Assembly (NCBI RefSeq): GCF_025995175.1
Contig: NZ_BAPV01000061.1
Location: forward strand, 1-64,000
Length of the DNA: 64,000 bases
Source: Asaia krungthepensis NRIC 0535
Lineage (GTDB): Bacteria; Pseudomonadota; Alphaproteobacteria; Acetobacterales; Acetobacteraceae
Direction of reading: 5' to 3'
The translations under genes were made by a program, and so were the position numbers. The notes below the pieces were generated by a model that searched no databases, was not told the DNA's origin, and was given only the letters and a program-made list of their open reading frames with translations. Below, one piece after another: positions 1 through 10,758 of this stretch; the stretch's first letter is position 1; each line of letters starts with the position of its first letter.

Positions 1-2264
1 ATCGACGTTGCCACGGCGAAGCTGCGCCCCTGCCCCCAGCTATTGCGATAGGCCGATCCGGTCGGGGCAATGATATATCCCTGGTTTAGAAGATTGACCG
101 CATTGAGCTGCAAGCTCAACTGACGGGAGAAAATCCTGGGGACCGTCCAGGAAATGAAGGCGTCGACTGTTCCGTAACCCGGAACCTGAAAACTGTTATC
201 CAGGGTCGCAGCCCTTGTCCCAACAAGATGAACACCCCCGCCAGCGCGCATCGTGATGGTACGCCAGGGGAGATTCCCGGCCCAGGTCAGGAACACGCTT
301 CCGCTGTTTCTGGGTACACCGATCAGCTGATGTCCTTCGGTGGCGGCGGTGTCACGTATTGTTCGGGCATCTGTCCAGGCATAGGCGAGGATGGCGCTCC
401 AGTGACGCGTCAGCGCACCGCTCAGGCTCGCCTCGAACCCTTTCGAGCCCGCCAGTCCGGTCAGGCGCTGCACAAGATTGCCATCGGTGTCGAGGCCAGC
501 TGCCTGCAGCACATTTTTCTTGCGGATATGATACAGCGCAAAATCCGCCGTCAGACCGTGATCCTCATAACGTCCGCCGACCTCGAACTCACGCCCTGTG
601 GTTGGCTTGTATCCGCCTTCGAGCACGCTGCCTGCCGAGAGCTGATTGGCTCCGAAGGATTGTGAGTAATCGCCGTAAAACGAGATGGTCCTGAACGGCT
701 GCCACACCAATGCCGCGAAGGGGAGTGGTTTCGTATAGGAGGCATCGGTGGTCTGAACAAAGGGAATACCACTGCCATAACGTAGCCCGAACCACTGATA
801 GCGCACACCGCCACTGGCAATCAGACTGCCGGTCAGGTGGATATTGTCCTTCACATACCCTGAGGCAGAATTAATATTCTGCTGCAGATTGCTGTTCGCC
901 GCGTTCACGCGGCCGATGGGCGCCAGCCCGCCATAGACCGGATTGGCCGGGAAAAATCCCCCCTGATTGGCCGACTGGTAGAAATTTCCCTGATCCTGGT
1001 TCCGGTTTTCGTAGTCGATACCGGCCGTGATTTCGTGACGCATACGCCATAAGGTGTGATCGCCCAGATAATCGAACGCCACACTGCCATTTGCCCGGAT
1101 CGTTCCCCCATTGGCGCGATAACGGCGCATCAGGACACCCGTACGCGATGAGTAGCTCGATGGATCGGCCTGCCTGTCGTGATAGTCATCACGATTATAG
1201 CCCCCAGAGAGACGCAGGCGGTCATGCGTATCCAGGCGATATCCGAGATGGCCGGCGATAAGATGACGCGCCCCGAAGGACGCGGTCCAGGGCTCATCCA
1301 GACGCTTCTGCGGCCCTGAGATCGGGTTGCTCCCTGCGAAGACGGCACCGCGGTCGAGAACGTTGTCGTAATCGACATATTCATAGGCCAATGAACCATC
1401 CCAGCGCTCCTGACGCCAGTTCAGTGTGGGCGCTAAGAGGATCTGCCTGTTGGCACCGAAATTGCGCCAGTAATTCTCGTTCCGGTAACTCCCGATCAGG
1501 CGGACGGCGAACCTCTGACCGAGTGGGCCGGTGACGTCGACGTGACCATTCCCGCCACCAAGCGAACTCCACTGCGTGCCGAACCCGGCACCCCATCGCC
1601 TGAAATCAGGTGCTTTTGTCACCACATTGATCACGCCGCCCGGCTCCTGCATGCCATAGAAAAGCGACGCCGGCCCCTTGAGTATCTCCACCCTCTCGGA
1701 GGTATCGCCTTGGTAATTCCGCCCTATGGGCATGCGTATGCTGTCACGCAGGATCGATCCGTCGTCGATCGCCCCGAAGCCACGCTTGATGAGGGCATCC
1801 TGCGTCCCGCCAAAATTATTGCCGATCGCCATGCCGGGTACATATTTGGCCATGTCTTCCATGGTCTGGGGGGAGAAATCCGCGAGGGTCTGACGGGTCA
1901 CGACATTGGTCGTCTGTGTCTGCTGCAGAAAGGGTGTAGGGCGTTTGTCGCCCATAGAGCTGTCCGATGCTGCATAACTGCCGCGTGCACCGATAACGGT
2001 CAGCACTTCGTGGCGCCGTTCCGCCGCATCCAGCTTTCGCTGCGCGCGCATGTGTTCTGAGCGGCTGGCAACAATCCCGCTATTCCTGCCCCCCGTTTCT
2101 GGCACCGCGTCATCCGCGCCTCCCGCCGTTACCCCTCGGCCACCCTCCATGGGTGAGTCACGCGCCAGCGCCTCTGACGGCATCATGATGCCCAAAGCTG
2201 CAACAAGGACGATGCCGGTACCCGGAAGATACGTCCCACGATTCGGGTTGCGAATGTTTCTCAT
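1..2264 (-). CDS. TonB-dependent siderophore receptor (3' end beyond window)
   Basis: Outer-membrane receptor importing a ferric siderophore with energy from TonB-ExbBD. The frame is open from the ATG at 2262-2264 to the left edge (754 codons), so only the last barrel strand(s) are missing. Residues 1-34 form a signal peptide ending in SEALA. A TonB-box-like EVLTVIG follows near residue 85. The plug domain has the typical LADFSPQTMEDMAKYVPG, LRDSIRMP and VEILKGPASLFYG stretches, followed by NVVTKAP; the rest is beta-barrel. The family (ferrichrome/ferric-siderophore class) is clear, the substrate is not. The Fur-like palindrome at 2250-2268 overlaps the start codon and suggests iron repression. 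The start is fixed by the signal peptide; the next in-frame ATGs would remove it. Confidence 0.93.
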   Translation of the reverse strand, partial: MRNIRNPNRGTYLPGTGIVLVAALGIMMPSEALARDSPMEGGRGVTAGGADDAVPETGGRNSGIVASRSEHMRAQRKLDAAERRHEVLTVIGARGSYAASDSSMGDKRPTPFLQQTQTTNVVTRQTLADFSPQTMEDMAKYVPGMAIGNNFGGTQDALIKRGFGAIDDGSILRDSIRMPIGRNYQGDTSERVEILKGPASLFYGMQEPGGVINVVTKAPDFRRWGAGFGTQWSSLGGGNGHVDVTGPLGQRFAVRLIGSYRNENYWRNFGANRQILLAPTLNWRQERWDGSLAYEYVDYDNVLDRGAVFAGSNPISGPQKRLDEPWTASFGARHLIAGHLGYRLDTHDRLRLSGGYNRDDYHDRQADPSSYSSRTGVLMRRYRANGGTIRANGSVAFDYLGDHTLWRMRHEITAGIDYENRNQDQGNFYQSANQGGFFPANPVYGGLAPIGRVNAANSNLQQNINSASGYVKDNIHLTGSLIASGGVRYQWFGLRYGSGIPFVQTTDASYTKPLPFAALVWQPFRTISFYGDYSQSFGANQLSAGSVLEGGYKPTTGREFEVGGRYEDHGLTADFALYHIRKKNVLQAAGLDTDGNLVQRLTGLAGSKGFEASLSGALTRHWSAILAYAWTDARTIRDTAATEGHQLIGVPRNSGSVFLTWAGNLPWRTITMRAGGGVHLVGTRAATLDNSFQVPGYGTVDAFISWTVPRIFSRQLSLQLNAVNLLNQGYIIAPTGSAYRNSWGQGRSFAVATS

Positions 2265-2268
2265 TCGC
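2250..2268 (-). promoter_or_regulatory. Fur-box-like palindrome over the receptor start codon
   Basis: On the minus strand the sequence reads GCGAATGAGAAACATTCGC, a perfect dyad with 7-bp arms. It matches the classical 19-bp Fur consensus at 13 of 19 positions by my count. It contains the start codon of the siderophore receptor. Binding by Fur is inferred. Confidence 0.65.
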
Positions 2269-2308
2269 TAATTCGTGACACGGATCGTGACATAACGAAA
2301 CCGTGAGT

Positions 2309-2332
2309 CACGCTTTCGAGAGCGTGTTTTCC
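2309..2332 (+). terminator. Terminator-like hairpin upstream of the receptor gene
   Basis: A 6-bp stem, CACGCT with AGCGTG around a 6-nt loop, is followed by TTTTCCTT on the plus strand. No plus-strand gene ends here, so its role is unclear. It lies in the gap between cfa and the receptor gene, both on the minus strand. Confidence 0.25.
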
Positions 2333-2426
2333 TTAACAAATCATGACCGGAGCCATGGGGGGGAAACGTTCCTGTCGCTCCCTGTCAGAGCGCAAAAGGA
2401 TGGATGCGCCCGTCCCCAGGACTTTC

Positions 2427-3626
2427 TCAGGACCGGTAAAGGTAATCCCGGGTCAACGGGACGGCATCGATATCGGGAGTAAGCTGTAGCTGGAAATTCA
2501 TATGGCCCTGCAGGCGGAATGAGAGCTCAGCCCCGACGAGATAGAACTCGAACATCCGACAGAAACGCTCATCATACAGCGCCCTGATCTGGTCGCGATT
2601 GGCCGCGAACCGTGTGCGCCAGTGCTTGATCGTTTTCGCGTAATGCAAGCGCAGGATCTCGCAATCCGTAACCCAGAGACCCGCACGCTCGACCGAGGGC
2701 AGAACCTCGCTCAAGGCCGGAGAATAGCCACCGGGGAAAATATATTTATCGATCCAGGGATTGGTCGATCCCGGCTCGTCCATACGCCCTATCGAATGGA
2801 TCAGGGCCACGCCATCAGGCTTCAGTGTTTTGCGCACGGTGCGAAAATAGGTGTCGTAATGGCCGATGCCGACATGTTCGAACATGCCGACCGAGACAAT
2901 ACGATCATAACGCCTGTCGAGCTTTCGGTAATCCATCAGCTTGAAGGAGACCAGCCCATCCAGTCCTGCGGCACGGGCACGCTCACGCGCGACCTGGAGC
3001 TGCTCCTGCGAAAGCGTGATGCCTGTCACCTTCGCTCCATAGTCGCGCGCAAGAGTCAGCGCCATGCCCCCCCAGCCACAACCGATATCCAGCACATCGA
3101 GGCCGGGCCGGTCGAGCATAAGCTTGGCAGCGATATGGCGTTTCTTCGCGAGCTGCGCGTCTTCCAGCGTCATGTCGTCGGAGGTGAAATAGGCGCAGGA
3201 ATACTGACGGTCCTCATCGAGGAAGAGGTCGTACAGCTTTCCGTTCAGATCGTAGTGATGCGCGACATTGCGACGGGAACGCCGCTGCCCGTTCCACTGC
3301 CTGAGGAACCGCGTGAAGAAACGGGCCTTTTCCTCGAAGCGGCTGAGCATGTGATGACTGTCGTGGATATTGAGCATGAGCACGCTCAACACATCCTCGA
3401 GTGTGCAGTCGACCGAGACGATCGTGCCATCCATCCAGCCTTCGCCAAAAGCGAGGCCCGAATTCAGCAGCAGAGCCCTGAGCGCCTTGTCGGTCCGGAC
3501 GTGAATGGTGGCGCTGGGGCCAGGCCGCGTGCCCTTGTAGAAACGCCTCTGGCCTTCGGGCAGGATAACGTCGAGTGCGCCGGCACTGATAAATCGCTTC
3601 AGAACCCGGTCCAGCAGAAATATCAT
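2427..3626 (-). CDS. cfa: Cyclopropane-fatty-acyl-phospholipid synthase
   Basis: SAM-dependent methyltransferase that adds a methylene bridge to unsaturated acyl chains of membrane phospholipids, a typical acid and stress adaptation. 399 residues from ATG 3626, close to the E. coli enzyme (382). The SAM-binding motif VLDIGCGWGG is present, as are QYSCAYF upstream of it and the conserved VSVGMFEHVG region. An upstream in-frame GTG (3647) is possible, but ATG 3626 has a purine-rich stretch before it and starts directly on MIFLLDRVLKRFI. It is monocistronic in appearance, located after the rplI terminator. Confidence 0.95.
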   Translation of the reverse strand: MIFLLDRVLKRFISAGALDVILPEGQRRFYKGTRPGPSATIHVRTDKALRALLLNSGLAFGEGWMDGTIVSVDCTLEDVLSVLMLNIHDSHHMLSRFEEKARFFTRFLRQWNGQRRSRRNVAHHYDLNGKLYDLFLDEDRQYSCAYFTSDDMTLEDAQLAKKRHIAAKLMLDRPGLDVLDIGCGWGGMALTLARDYGAKVTGITLSQEQLQVARERARAAGLDGLVSFKLMDYRKLDRRYDRIVSVGMFEHVGIGHYDTYFRTVRKTLKPDGVALIHSIGRMDEPGSTNPWIDKYIFPGGYSPALSEVLPSVERAGLWVTDCEILRLHYAKTIKHWRTRFAANRDQIRALYDERFCRMFEFYLVGAELSFRLQGHMNFQLQLTPDIDAVPLTRDYLYRS

Positions 3627-3694
3627 GGTTGATCCCGCTCTTTCCACATCAGTTCAAGTAATTGAACGAGGAAATCAGCAGACCGTCAACAGGG

Positions 3695-3733
3695 CACAAT
3701 AAAACAAAACCCGGCTACCAGAGGCAGCCGGGT
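3695..3733 (-). terminator. Intrinsic terminator of rpsF-rpsR-rplI
   Basis: Minus-strand stem ACCCGGCT/AGCCGGGT with a 9-nt loop, followed by TTTGTTTTATT, 32 bases after the rplI stop. Confidence 0.9.
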
Positions 3734-3764
3734 CTTGCAGTCAGTCGCGGAAATGCGCGTCTTT

Positions 3765-4343
3765 TCAGACGGCGGCGCCTTCGACTTCACCTTCGGTCGC
3801 GGCGTCTTCGCCCTCGACTTCGGTTTCGAGAACGTATTCGTCCTCTTCAGCGACGATGGCTTCGCCACGTGCCTGACGCTCGGCTTCTTCTTCCGAACGG
3901 GCAACGTTGACGGTCACCGGAATCGACACTTCCGGATGCAGGTCGACACGTGCCTCGACCAGACCCAGCAGCTTGATGGGCTCGGCCAGAACGACCTGGT
4001 TACGACCGATCGTGAGACCGGCTGCCGTTACGGCAAGCGCGATGTCGCGGGTCGTGACGGAGCCGTAGAGGCTGCCGCTGTCACCAGCCTGGCGGATGAT
4101 GACGACGCTCAGGCCGTGCATACGCTCGGCAAGACGCTCGGCCTCTTCGCGACGCTTGAGGTTCTGGGCCTCGAGCTGGGCGCGCTCGGTTTCGAAACGC
4201 TGGCGGTTCTGGGCATTGGCGCGAAGCGCCTTGCCCTGCGGCAGCAGAAAGTTGCGCGCATAACCGGGCTTCACGCGGACGATCTCGCCCATCTGGCCCA
4301 GATGCTCAACGCGCTGCAACAGGATGACTTCAGTCTGTGACAT
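3765..4343 (-). CDS. rplI: 50S ribosomal protein L9
   Basis: Large-subunit protein that binds 23S rRNA. 192 residues. The N-terminal domain matches L9 ([20 protein letters not shown], then [12 protein letters not shown]), followed by the long connecting helix and the C-terminal RNA-binding domain (TTRDIALAV, then [18 protein letters not shown]). A Glu/Ala-rich acidic tail of about 40 residues extends past the usual length of about 150, which is common in alphaproteobacteria. It is the last gene of rpsF-rpsR-rplI, 10 bases after rpsR. Confidence 0.98.
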   Translation of the reverse strand: MSQTEVILLQRVEHLGQMGEIVRVKPGYARNFLLPQGKALRANAQNRQRFETERAQLEAQNLKRREEAERLAERMHGLSVVIIRQAGDSGSLYGSVTTRDIALAVTAAGLTIGRNQVVLAEPIKLLGLVEARVDLHPEVSIPVTVNVARSEEEAERQARGEAIVAEEDEYVLETEVEGEDAATEGEVEGAAV

Positions 4344-4353
4344 GCCTGTCTCC

Positions 4354-4635
4354 TCAGTTCATCACGTAGGGGAGCAGGGCAAGGAAGCGGGCACGCTTGA
4401 TCGCCTGCGCCAGCTCACGCTGCTTCTTGGCCGAAACCGCCGTGATGCGGCTCGGAACGATCTTGCCGCGCTCGGAGAGGAAGCGGCTCAGCAGACGCAC
4501 GTCCTTGTAGTCGATCTTCGGCGCGTTGGGGCCGGAGAACGGGCAGGACTTGCGGCGGCGATAGAACGGACGACGGGCGCCGACGGCAATGCGACGGGCG
4601 GCCGGGTTGATTTCGTTGGTGTTCTCGTCAGACAT
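4354..4635 (-). CDS. rpsR: 30S ribosomal protein S18
   Basis: Small-subunit protein that pairs with S6. 93 residues. Contains the S18 core [27 protein letters not shown], and [30 protein letters not shown]. Located 5 bases after rpsF and upstream of rplI, the usual order. Confidence 0.98.
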   Translation of the reverse strand: MSDENTNEINPAARRIAVGARRPFYRRRKSCPFSGPNAPKIDYKDVRLLSRFLSERGKIVPSRITAVSAKKQRELAQAIKRARFLALLPYVMN

Positions 4636-4640
4636 CGCGA

Positions 4641-5105
4641 TTACTCCGCATCCATCTCGGCACCCTCACGGGCGCGGTATTCTTCACGATCGTCGCCACG
4701 ACGGCCGCCACGGCCGCTGTCGAAACGACCGGCAGGCTTGGAGTTGCCACCACGGAAATTGCCACGATCGCCTCGATCATCGCCCTTGCGGGACAGGATC
4801 GGAGACGGGTCCTGTGTGATCTCCTCAACGCGCAGCGTGAGAACGCGCAGAACGTCTTCGTTCAGGCTCAGCTGACGCTCCAGTTCGCGGATCTGGTCCG
4901 GACGGGCATTCAGGCCGAGAAGAACGTAATGGCCCTTGCGGTTCTTCTTGATGCGGTATGCGAGCGAACGCAGACCCCAGAATTCGCGCTTCTCGATGGA
5001 ACCGCCATCCTGGGTGAGGAGGGTTTCGATCTGCTCGACGAGGGTTTCGACCTGCGCCTGCGAGATATCGTTACGTGCAATGAGCACGCTTTCGTACAAC
5101 GGCAT
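4641..5105 (-). CDS. rpsF: 30S ribosomal protein S6
   Basis: Small-subunit protein and partner of S18. 154 residues; the N-terminal 100 residues are standard S6 ([32 protein letters not shown], then [17 protein letters not shown]). The tail is a 50-residue Arg/Gly/Asp-rich low-complexity extension, longer than in E. coli. The start has a strong AAGGGAG Shine-Dalgarno. First gene of the operon; a strong palindrome lies in its leader at 5138-5159. Confidence 0.97.
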   Translation of the reverse strand: MPLYESVLIARNDISQAQVETLVEQIETLLTQDGGSIEKREFWGLRSLAYRIKKNRKGHYVLLGLNARPDQIRELERQLSLNEDVLRVLTLRVEEITQDPSPILSRKGDDRGDRGNFRGGNSKPAGRFDSGRGGRRGDDREEYRAREGAEMDAE

Positions 5106-5137
5106 ATGAGCTCCCTTCGGATTGCTTCAACCCAACC

Positions 5138-5159
5138 ATCCGACCGGGACCGGTCGGAT
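5138..5159 (-). promoter_or_regulatory. Leader hairpin upstream of rpsF
   Basis: Arms ATCCGACCGG and CCGGTCGGAT are perfect 10-mers around a 2-nt centre, 33 bases before the rpsF start codon. S6:S18 complexes are known to bind rpsF leader hairpins in several bacteria. That this is such a site is inference, since I cannot fold or align it. Confidence 0.4.
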
Positions 5160-5327
5160 CAGCGCCTCTTCCACAAGGCTCGGGTATAGCCGGGACGATG
5201 CCTTCGTCCGGCAGGGAAAGGCGGCATAAAGCACAGATACCCGTGCAGGGGCAAGGGTTTTCCTGCATTTACCTGTGACGTCAGACGCCGTGTTTCCGGT
5301 CAGGGACCAACTGGACGACGGTAGATT

Positions 5328-5918
5328 TCAGATCCTGGGTGCCAGAAGATGCGCCGGCAGCGTCAGACCCAGATCATTAGGCACAGCCCAATGTTCTTCC
5401 TCGACCATGATCGGCACGAACCCGGCAGCCTTGTAGGTTGGCAGCGCATTGGGGTGATCGGCGGTACAGGTATTGACCCGCATCACGCGCGTCTGCTTCT
5501 GCCAGCCATGGCTGATGGCCGCAGTCAGTAATTTGCGCCCGAGCCCCTTGCCCTGCGCGCCCGGCACAAGACCGAGATAGGACAGATAAGGCGTTTCGGG
5601 CTTGTGCAGATCGAGTTCGAAGAACCCTGCGACCCCTTCGGGCCCCAGAAGCCGCCAGATCTCGGTTTGCCGGGAGGAAATGATGCGGTGCAGGGTATCG
5701 TGAGGCATCATGTACCGCATCCACCAGCAATGCGGTGCGCCGACCAAACGATACAGCGCCAGATAATCCTCAACACCCGGATGCCAGCGCTCCAGGCGAT
5801 AGCTCTCGGGCCAGCCTATATGGGCCGATGGCGGCGGCCTGAGACGCTCGAGAAACGTCACCTCGACCGTGACTTCGGTCGTGGGACGCTCAGGTACCGT
5901 CTCAAGCCAGGGCTCCAT
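5328..5918 (-). CDS. GNAT family N-acetyltransferase
   Basis: Acetyl-CoA dependent acetyltransferase, substrate unknown. 196 residues. The GNAT acetyl-CoA loop is visible as LVPGAQGKGLGRKLL (near residues 133-147), followed by a helix, a strand with VNTCTADHPNALPTYKAAGF, and the usual late Y-x-x-x-GF signature. The start lies 16 bases after the rpoD stop, so it is probably cotranscribed with rpoD; nothing in the sequence says what it modifies. Confidence 0.88.
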   Translation of the reverse strand: MEPWLETVPERPTTEVTVEVTFLERLRPPPSAHIGWPESYRLERWHPGVEDYLALYRLVGAPHCWWMRYMMPHDTLHRIISSRQTEIWRLLGPEGVAGFFELDLHKPETPYLSYLGLVPGAQGKGLGRKLLTAAISHGWQKQTRVMRVNTCTADHPNALPTYKAAGFVPIMVEEEHWAVPNDLGLTLPAHLLAPRI

Positions 5919-5934
5919 GAGCCGTTCCCGCCGA

Positions 5935-7884
<1,950 letters not shown>

Positions 7885-8218
7885 ACCCTACTCCCTGCTC
7901 CCGCACGCCCTATCGAACGCCGCACTTAAAACCAGCCATGAAAGAAACGCGCTTGGCCAGCGCTCTGCAAGCACAGACCGCCGACCCGCCCGCCAGCCCT
8001 GAGGCTGACCTCTCTTCCAATTGCGATCCACCAGCGCGAGCGCCAGCAATTTCGGCATCGTGCAGGTGGGCGATACGCGCTCCGAAGTCAAGGGTGGGGG
8101 CCGCTCTTTTCGATTCGCACAGACAGGCGTGACCGGCGTTATTCCGCGTTATCATGCCCCGTTCTCACGGTGGAGGAACCCCTTCACCCCTGCCTGGGCA
8201 TTCCCGGCAAGCGTGATC
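7885..8218. other. Intergenic region between dnaG and rpoD, no gene seen
   Basis: 334 bases between two genes on the minus strand. Short open frames exist on both strands but have no ribosome-binding site or recognisable protein. It presumably holds the rpoD promoter; I do not see a convincing -35/-10 pair. Confidence 0.5.
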
Positions 8219-10108
8219 TCACTCCTCCTCGTCCCCCTCCTCGCCACGGCGCAAACGGTCCAGTGTACGCAATCGTACGAGCAGCGTTTCAGGCAGACCT
8301 TCGAGCGCGGGATTGGCGAGGGCGGCCTGCATATCCTGCTCGACCTCACGCACAAAGGCAGGGAAATTGACCAGCCCGAAAAAATGCCACCATTGCTGGA
8401 TGGGCTCGAGACTGAACAATCCGTTCTTCTCGGCCTGAGCGGGAGGAACCACACCGCGCTCCAGAAGACCGCGCGCTTCAGCGCCGAGCCCGTCCTCGTC
8501 GAGCGCTGCAAGACAGGCCTCTGACGTGAGCGCTTCGGGATGACTGTCTCCAGAGTGACTGTCTCCGGAGTGACTGTCTCCCTGGGCACCGAACCAGTCC
8601 AGAACAGCATCGCGCAGTTCATCGAGCGGATGAGGCAGATCGAGGCGCCCATACGGGTCCTCGATCTGAGGCAGGATGGCGGGATGACGGAGCACCAACG
8701 TGGACAGAAGACGCAGCCGCTCCAGCGCGCCGCTCCCGACCTCGATCGTTCGGGATCTGTCCTGTCGCGCATTATTGGCCGGCCCACCCTGCCCCGATGA
8801 ACGCCGCCCTGACATGCCGCGCCCGGGGCCGCCTCTCCCGCCGCTTCGTTGGGCGGAGGCAAAAAAGCGATCCATCAGCGCGCGTCGATACTCGGACGCC
8901 AGGTCCTTGTCTGCAATCAGGGCCGCGGAGGCCTCAAGCCGCTTCTTCAGCGCCGCGCGTTGTTCGGGCACGTCATGCTGCACCCCAGACAGCATGAGCT
9001 GGAACAACTCATCCGCAAGCGAACGCGCGCCATCAATCACCTGACGCATGGCTGGCGGGCCATCGCGACGGATCAGACTATCCGGGTCGTCCTTGGGGTC
9101 GAGGCGACAGAATTTCAGACTGCGCTCAGGCGACAGCAGGGGCAATGCCAGTTCAGCGACACGCAGCGCAGCGCGCGCACCCGCCGCATCGCCATCGAGA
9201 CAAAGAACGGGATGGGATGCTTCACGCCAGAGCAATTCGAGCTGCTCCACCCCCATCGCGGTACCGAGTGGCGCCACAGCGGCCTCGAACCCCGCCTGAG
9301 CAAGGGCGATGACATCCATATAGCCTTCGGCCACGATCAGGGTCTGGCCGGGATCACGCAAGGCGTTACGCGCCTGATCCAGATTGTAGAGGGCGCGGCG
9401 CTTGGAGAAGAGCGCCGTCTCGGGGCCGTTCACATATTTGGGCTGGGCATCACCCAGCGTACGGCCTCCGAAAGAGATCAGCTTGCCGCGGCGGTCGCGT
9501 ATGGGGAACATCACACGTGAGAAGAACAGCTCACCCCTCGGTGCGCCATGCTCATCCACGCGCATCAACCCGGCCTGCATGAGCTGATCCGCCGTGATGT
9601 CCTGCCCGCGCAGGGCTTCCAGAAGGGCGCCGCGCCCCTCCCCCGCCCAGCCCAGGCCGAAGCGCTCGATGGTGGCATCTGTCAGGCCACGACGACGCAG
9701 ATAGGCCAAGGCCTGACGTCCGGCCGGGGCGTAAAGCGCCTGACGATAAACGTTCTGCACGGCTTCGAGCACATCCCCCAGAGAGCGGGCCTCACGGGAG
9801 CGGGCTTCCTGCCTCGGGTCCTGACGCGGCATGTCGAGCCCGGCCTCATTGGCCAGTTGCTCGACCGCCTCGGGAAAGCTGCGCCCCTCGCTCTGCATGA
9901 CGAAGGAGATCACATCGCCATGCACCCCACAGCCGAAACAGTGAAAGTGATCGTCATACACATAGAAGGAAGGCGTCTTTTCCCCATGGAAGGGGCAGCA
10001 GGCCTTCCAGTTACGGCCCGAACGGCTGAGCTTGGTGCGACGCCCGATAACCGCCGCAATGGGGGTGCGGGCGCGCAGCTCGTCCAGAAAACCGGGATCG
10101 AACGCCAT
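8219..10108 (-). CDS. dnaG: DNA primase
   Basis: Synthesises RNA primers at the replication fork. 629 residues. N-terminal zinc-binding domain (CPFHGEKTPSF, then HCFGCGVHGD, about residues 40-65), RNA-polymerase core with KAKYVNG-like YVNGPET, and TOPRIM motifs IVAEGYMDVIALAQAG (Glu active site) and CLDGDAAG. The C-terminal helicase-interacting domain is preceded by a low-complexity linker. A 5-residue repeat GDSHS occurs three times near residue 520 (bases 8541-8581), an in-frame 15-base tandem repeat. It sits upstream of rpoD and 14 bases after the YqeY-like stop. Confidence 0.97.
   Translation of the reverse strand: MAFDPGFLDELRARTPIAAVIGRRTKLSRSGRNWKACCPFHGEKTPSFYVYDDHFHCFGCGVHGDVISFVMQSEGRSFPEAVEQLANEAGLDMPRQDPRQEARSREARSLGDVLEAVQNVYRQALYAPAGRQALAYLRRRGLTDATIERFGLGWAGEGRGALLEALRGQDITADQLMQAGLMRVDEHGAPRGELFFSRVMFPIRDRRGKLISFGGRTLGDAQPKYVNGPETALFSKRRALYNLDQARNALRDPGQTLIVAEGYMDVIALAQAGFEAAVAPLGTAMGVEQLELLWREASHPVLCLDGDAAGARAALRVAELALPLLSPERSLKFCRLDPKDDPDSLIRRDGPPAMRQVIDGARSLADELFQLMLSGVQHDVPEQRAALKKRLEASAALIADKDLASEYRRALMDRFFASAQRSGGRGGPGRGMSGRRSSGQGGPANNARQDRSRTIEVGSGALERLRLLSTLVLRHPAILPQIEDPYGRLDLPHPLDELRDAVLDWFGAQGDSHSGDSHSGDSHPEALTSEACLAALDEDGLGAEARGLLERGVVPPAQAEKNGLFSLEPIQQWWHFFGLVNFPAFVREVEQDMQAALANPALEGLPETLLVRLRTLDRLRRGEEGDEEE
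8541..8581. repeat. 15-bp tandem repeat inside dnaG
   Basis: TGACTGTCTCC recurs at 8541, 8556 and 8571 with a 15-base period, coding GDSHS units in the primase linker. A multiple of three, so copy-number change would keep the frame. Confidence 0.9.
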
Positions 10109-10122
10109 GCTTCAGCCTGCGC

Positions 10123-10575
10123 TCAGGAAAGACGGGCTTTGACGACGGGATTCACGCGGCCCATATCGAGCGCGCTGCCGAACTTGGCTTTGAGCACGCC
10201 CATGACCTTGCCCATTTCCTTCATGCTGGTGGCACCGGCCTCGGCGATGGCGGCGTCGATTTCGGCATTCAGCGTCGCCTCGTCCATTTCGGGCGGAAGG
10301 TAGGTCTTGATCGTCTCGATCTCTGCCTCTTCCTTCTCGGCCAGCTCGGGGCGACCGCCCTCGCGATACATGGTGGCCGATTCGGTGCGCGACTTGATCA
10401 TGCTGCGCAGCATCGGGAGGATGTCCTCATCCCCGACTTCCTTGCCATTGGCGCGCGCTGCAACATCGAGGTCCTTGATGCGCGCAGTGATTCCACGGAT
10501 CTGGGCCACGCGGTCCATTTCCTTGGCCTTCATGGCGGTCTTCAGATCGTTCGAGATCGTCTCTCTCAGGGACAT
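10123..10575 (-). CDS. YqeY/GatB-like protein
   Basis: 150 residues; a stand-alone member of the family related to the C-terminal tail domain of the amidotransferase subunit GatB. Seen: MSLRETISNDLKTAMKAKE, LPMLRSMIKSR, YREGGRPELAEKEEAEI, YLPPEMDE, and the C-terminal MGKVMGVLKAKF. The frame stays open much further upstream over carA, but family alignment fixes the start at ATG 10575, preceded by GGAAAGG. Function is uncertain; the family is thought to bind tRNA-related substrates. It lies upstream of dnaG and diverges from carA. Confidence 0.93.
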   Translation of the reverse strand: MSLRETISNDLKTAMKAKEMDRVAQIRGITARIKDLDVAARANGKEVGDEDILPMLRSMIKSRTESATMYREGGRPELAEKEEAEIETIKTYLPPEMDEATLNAEIDAAIAEAGATSMKEMGKVMGVLKAKFGSALDMGRVNPVVKARLS

Positions 10576-10634
10576 TGTCTTTCCTTTCCCGGCTCTGGCG
10601 CAACGGCCAGTCCGCATTCTCGCCCTCAGCGCGC

Positions 10635-10688
10635 GGGAATATTTTTCCCACATTTCGGGCCACCTGAAGGAGTGGGAAAAAACTTCCC
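10635..10688. promoter_or_regulatory. Two copies of a GGGAA-N5-TTCCC dyad in the carA promoter region
   Basis: Identical 5-bp arms with 5-nt spacers at 10635-10649 and 10674-10688, centres 39 bases apart. They also combine into a larger inverted repeat (TTTTTCCCAC at 10642 with GTGGGAAAAA at 10672). The second copy overlaps a possible carA -35 (TTCCCA, 10684) that is 17 bases before TATCTA at 10707. They lie in the 183-base gap between the divergent YqeY-like gene and carA. Looks like a paired operator; the binding protein is unknown. Confidence 0.5.
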
Positions 10689-10758
10689 ATTCCTCTCTCA
10701 AGCGCCTATCTAGCATCAAGACCACGAGCGTCCGAGAGAAAAGGACGGGAGGACAGCC

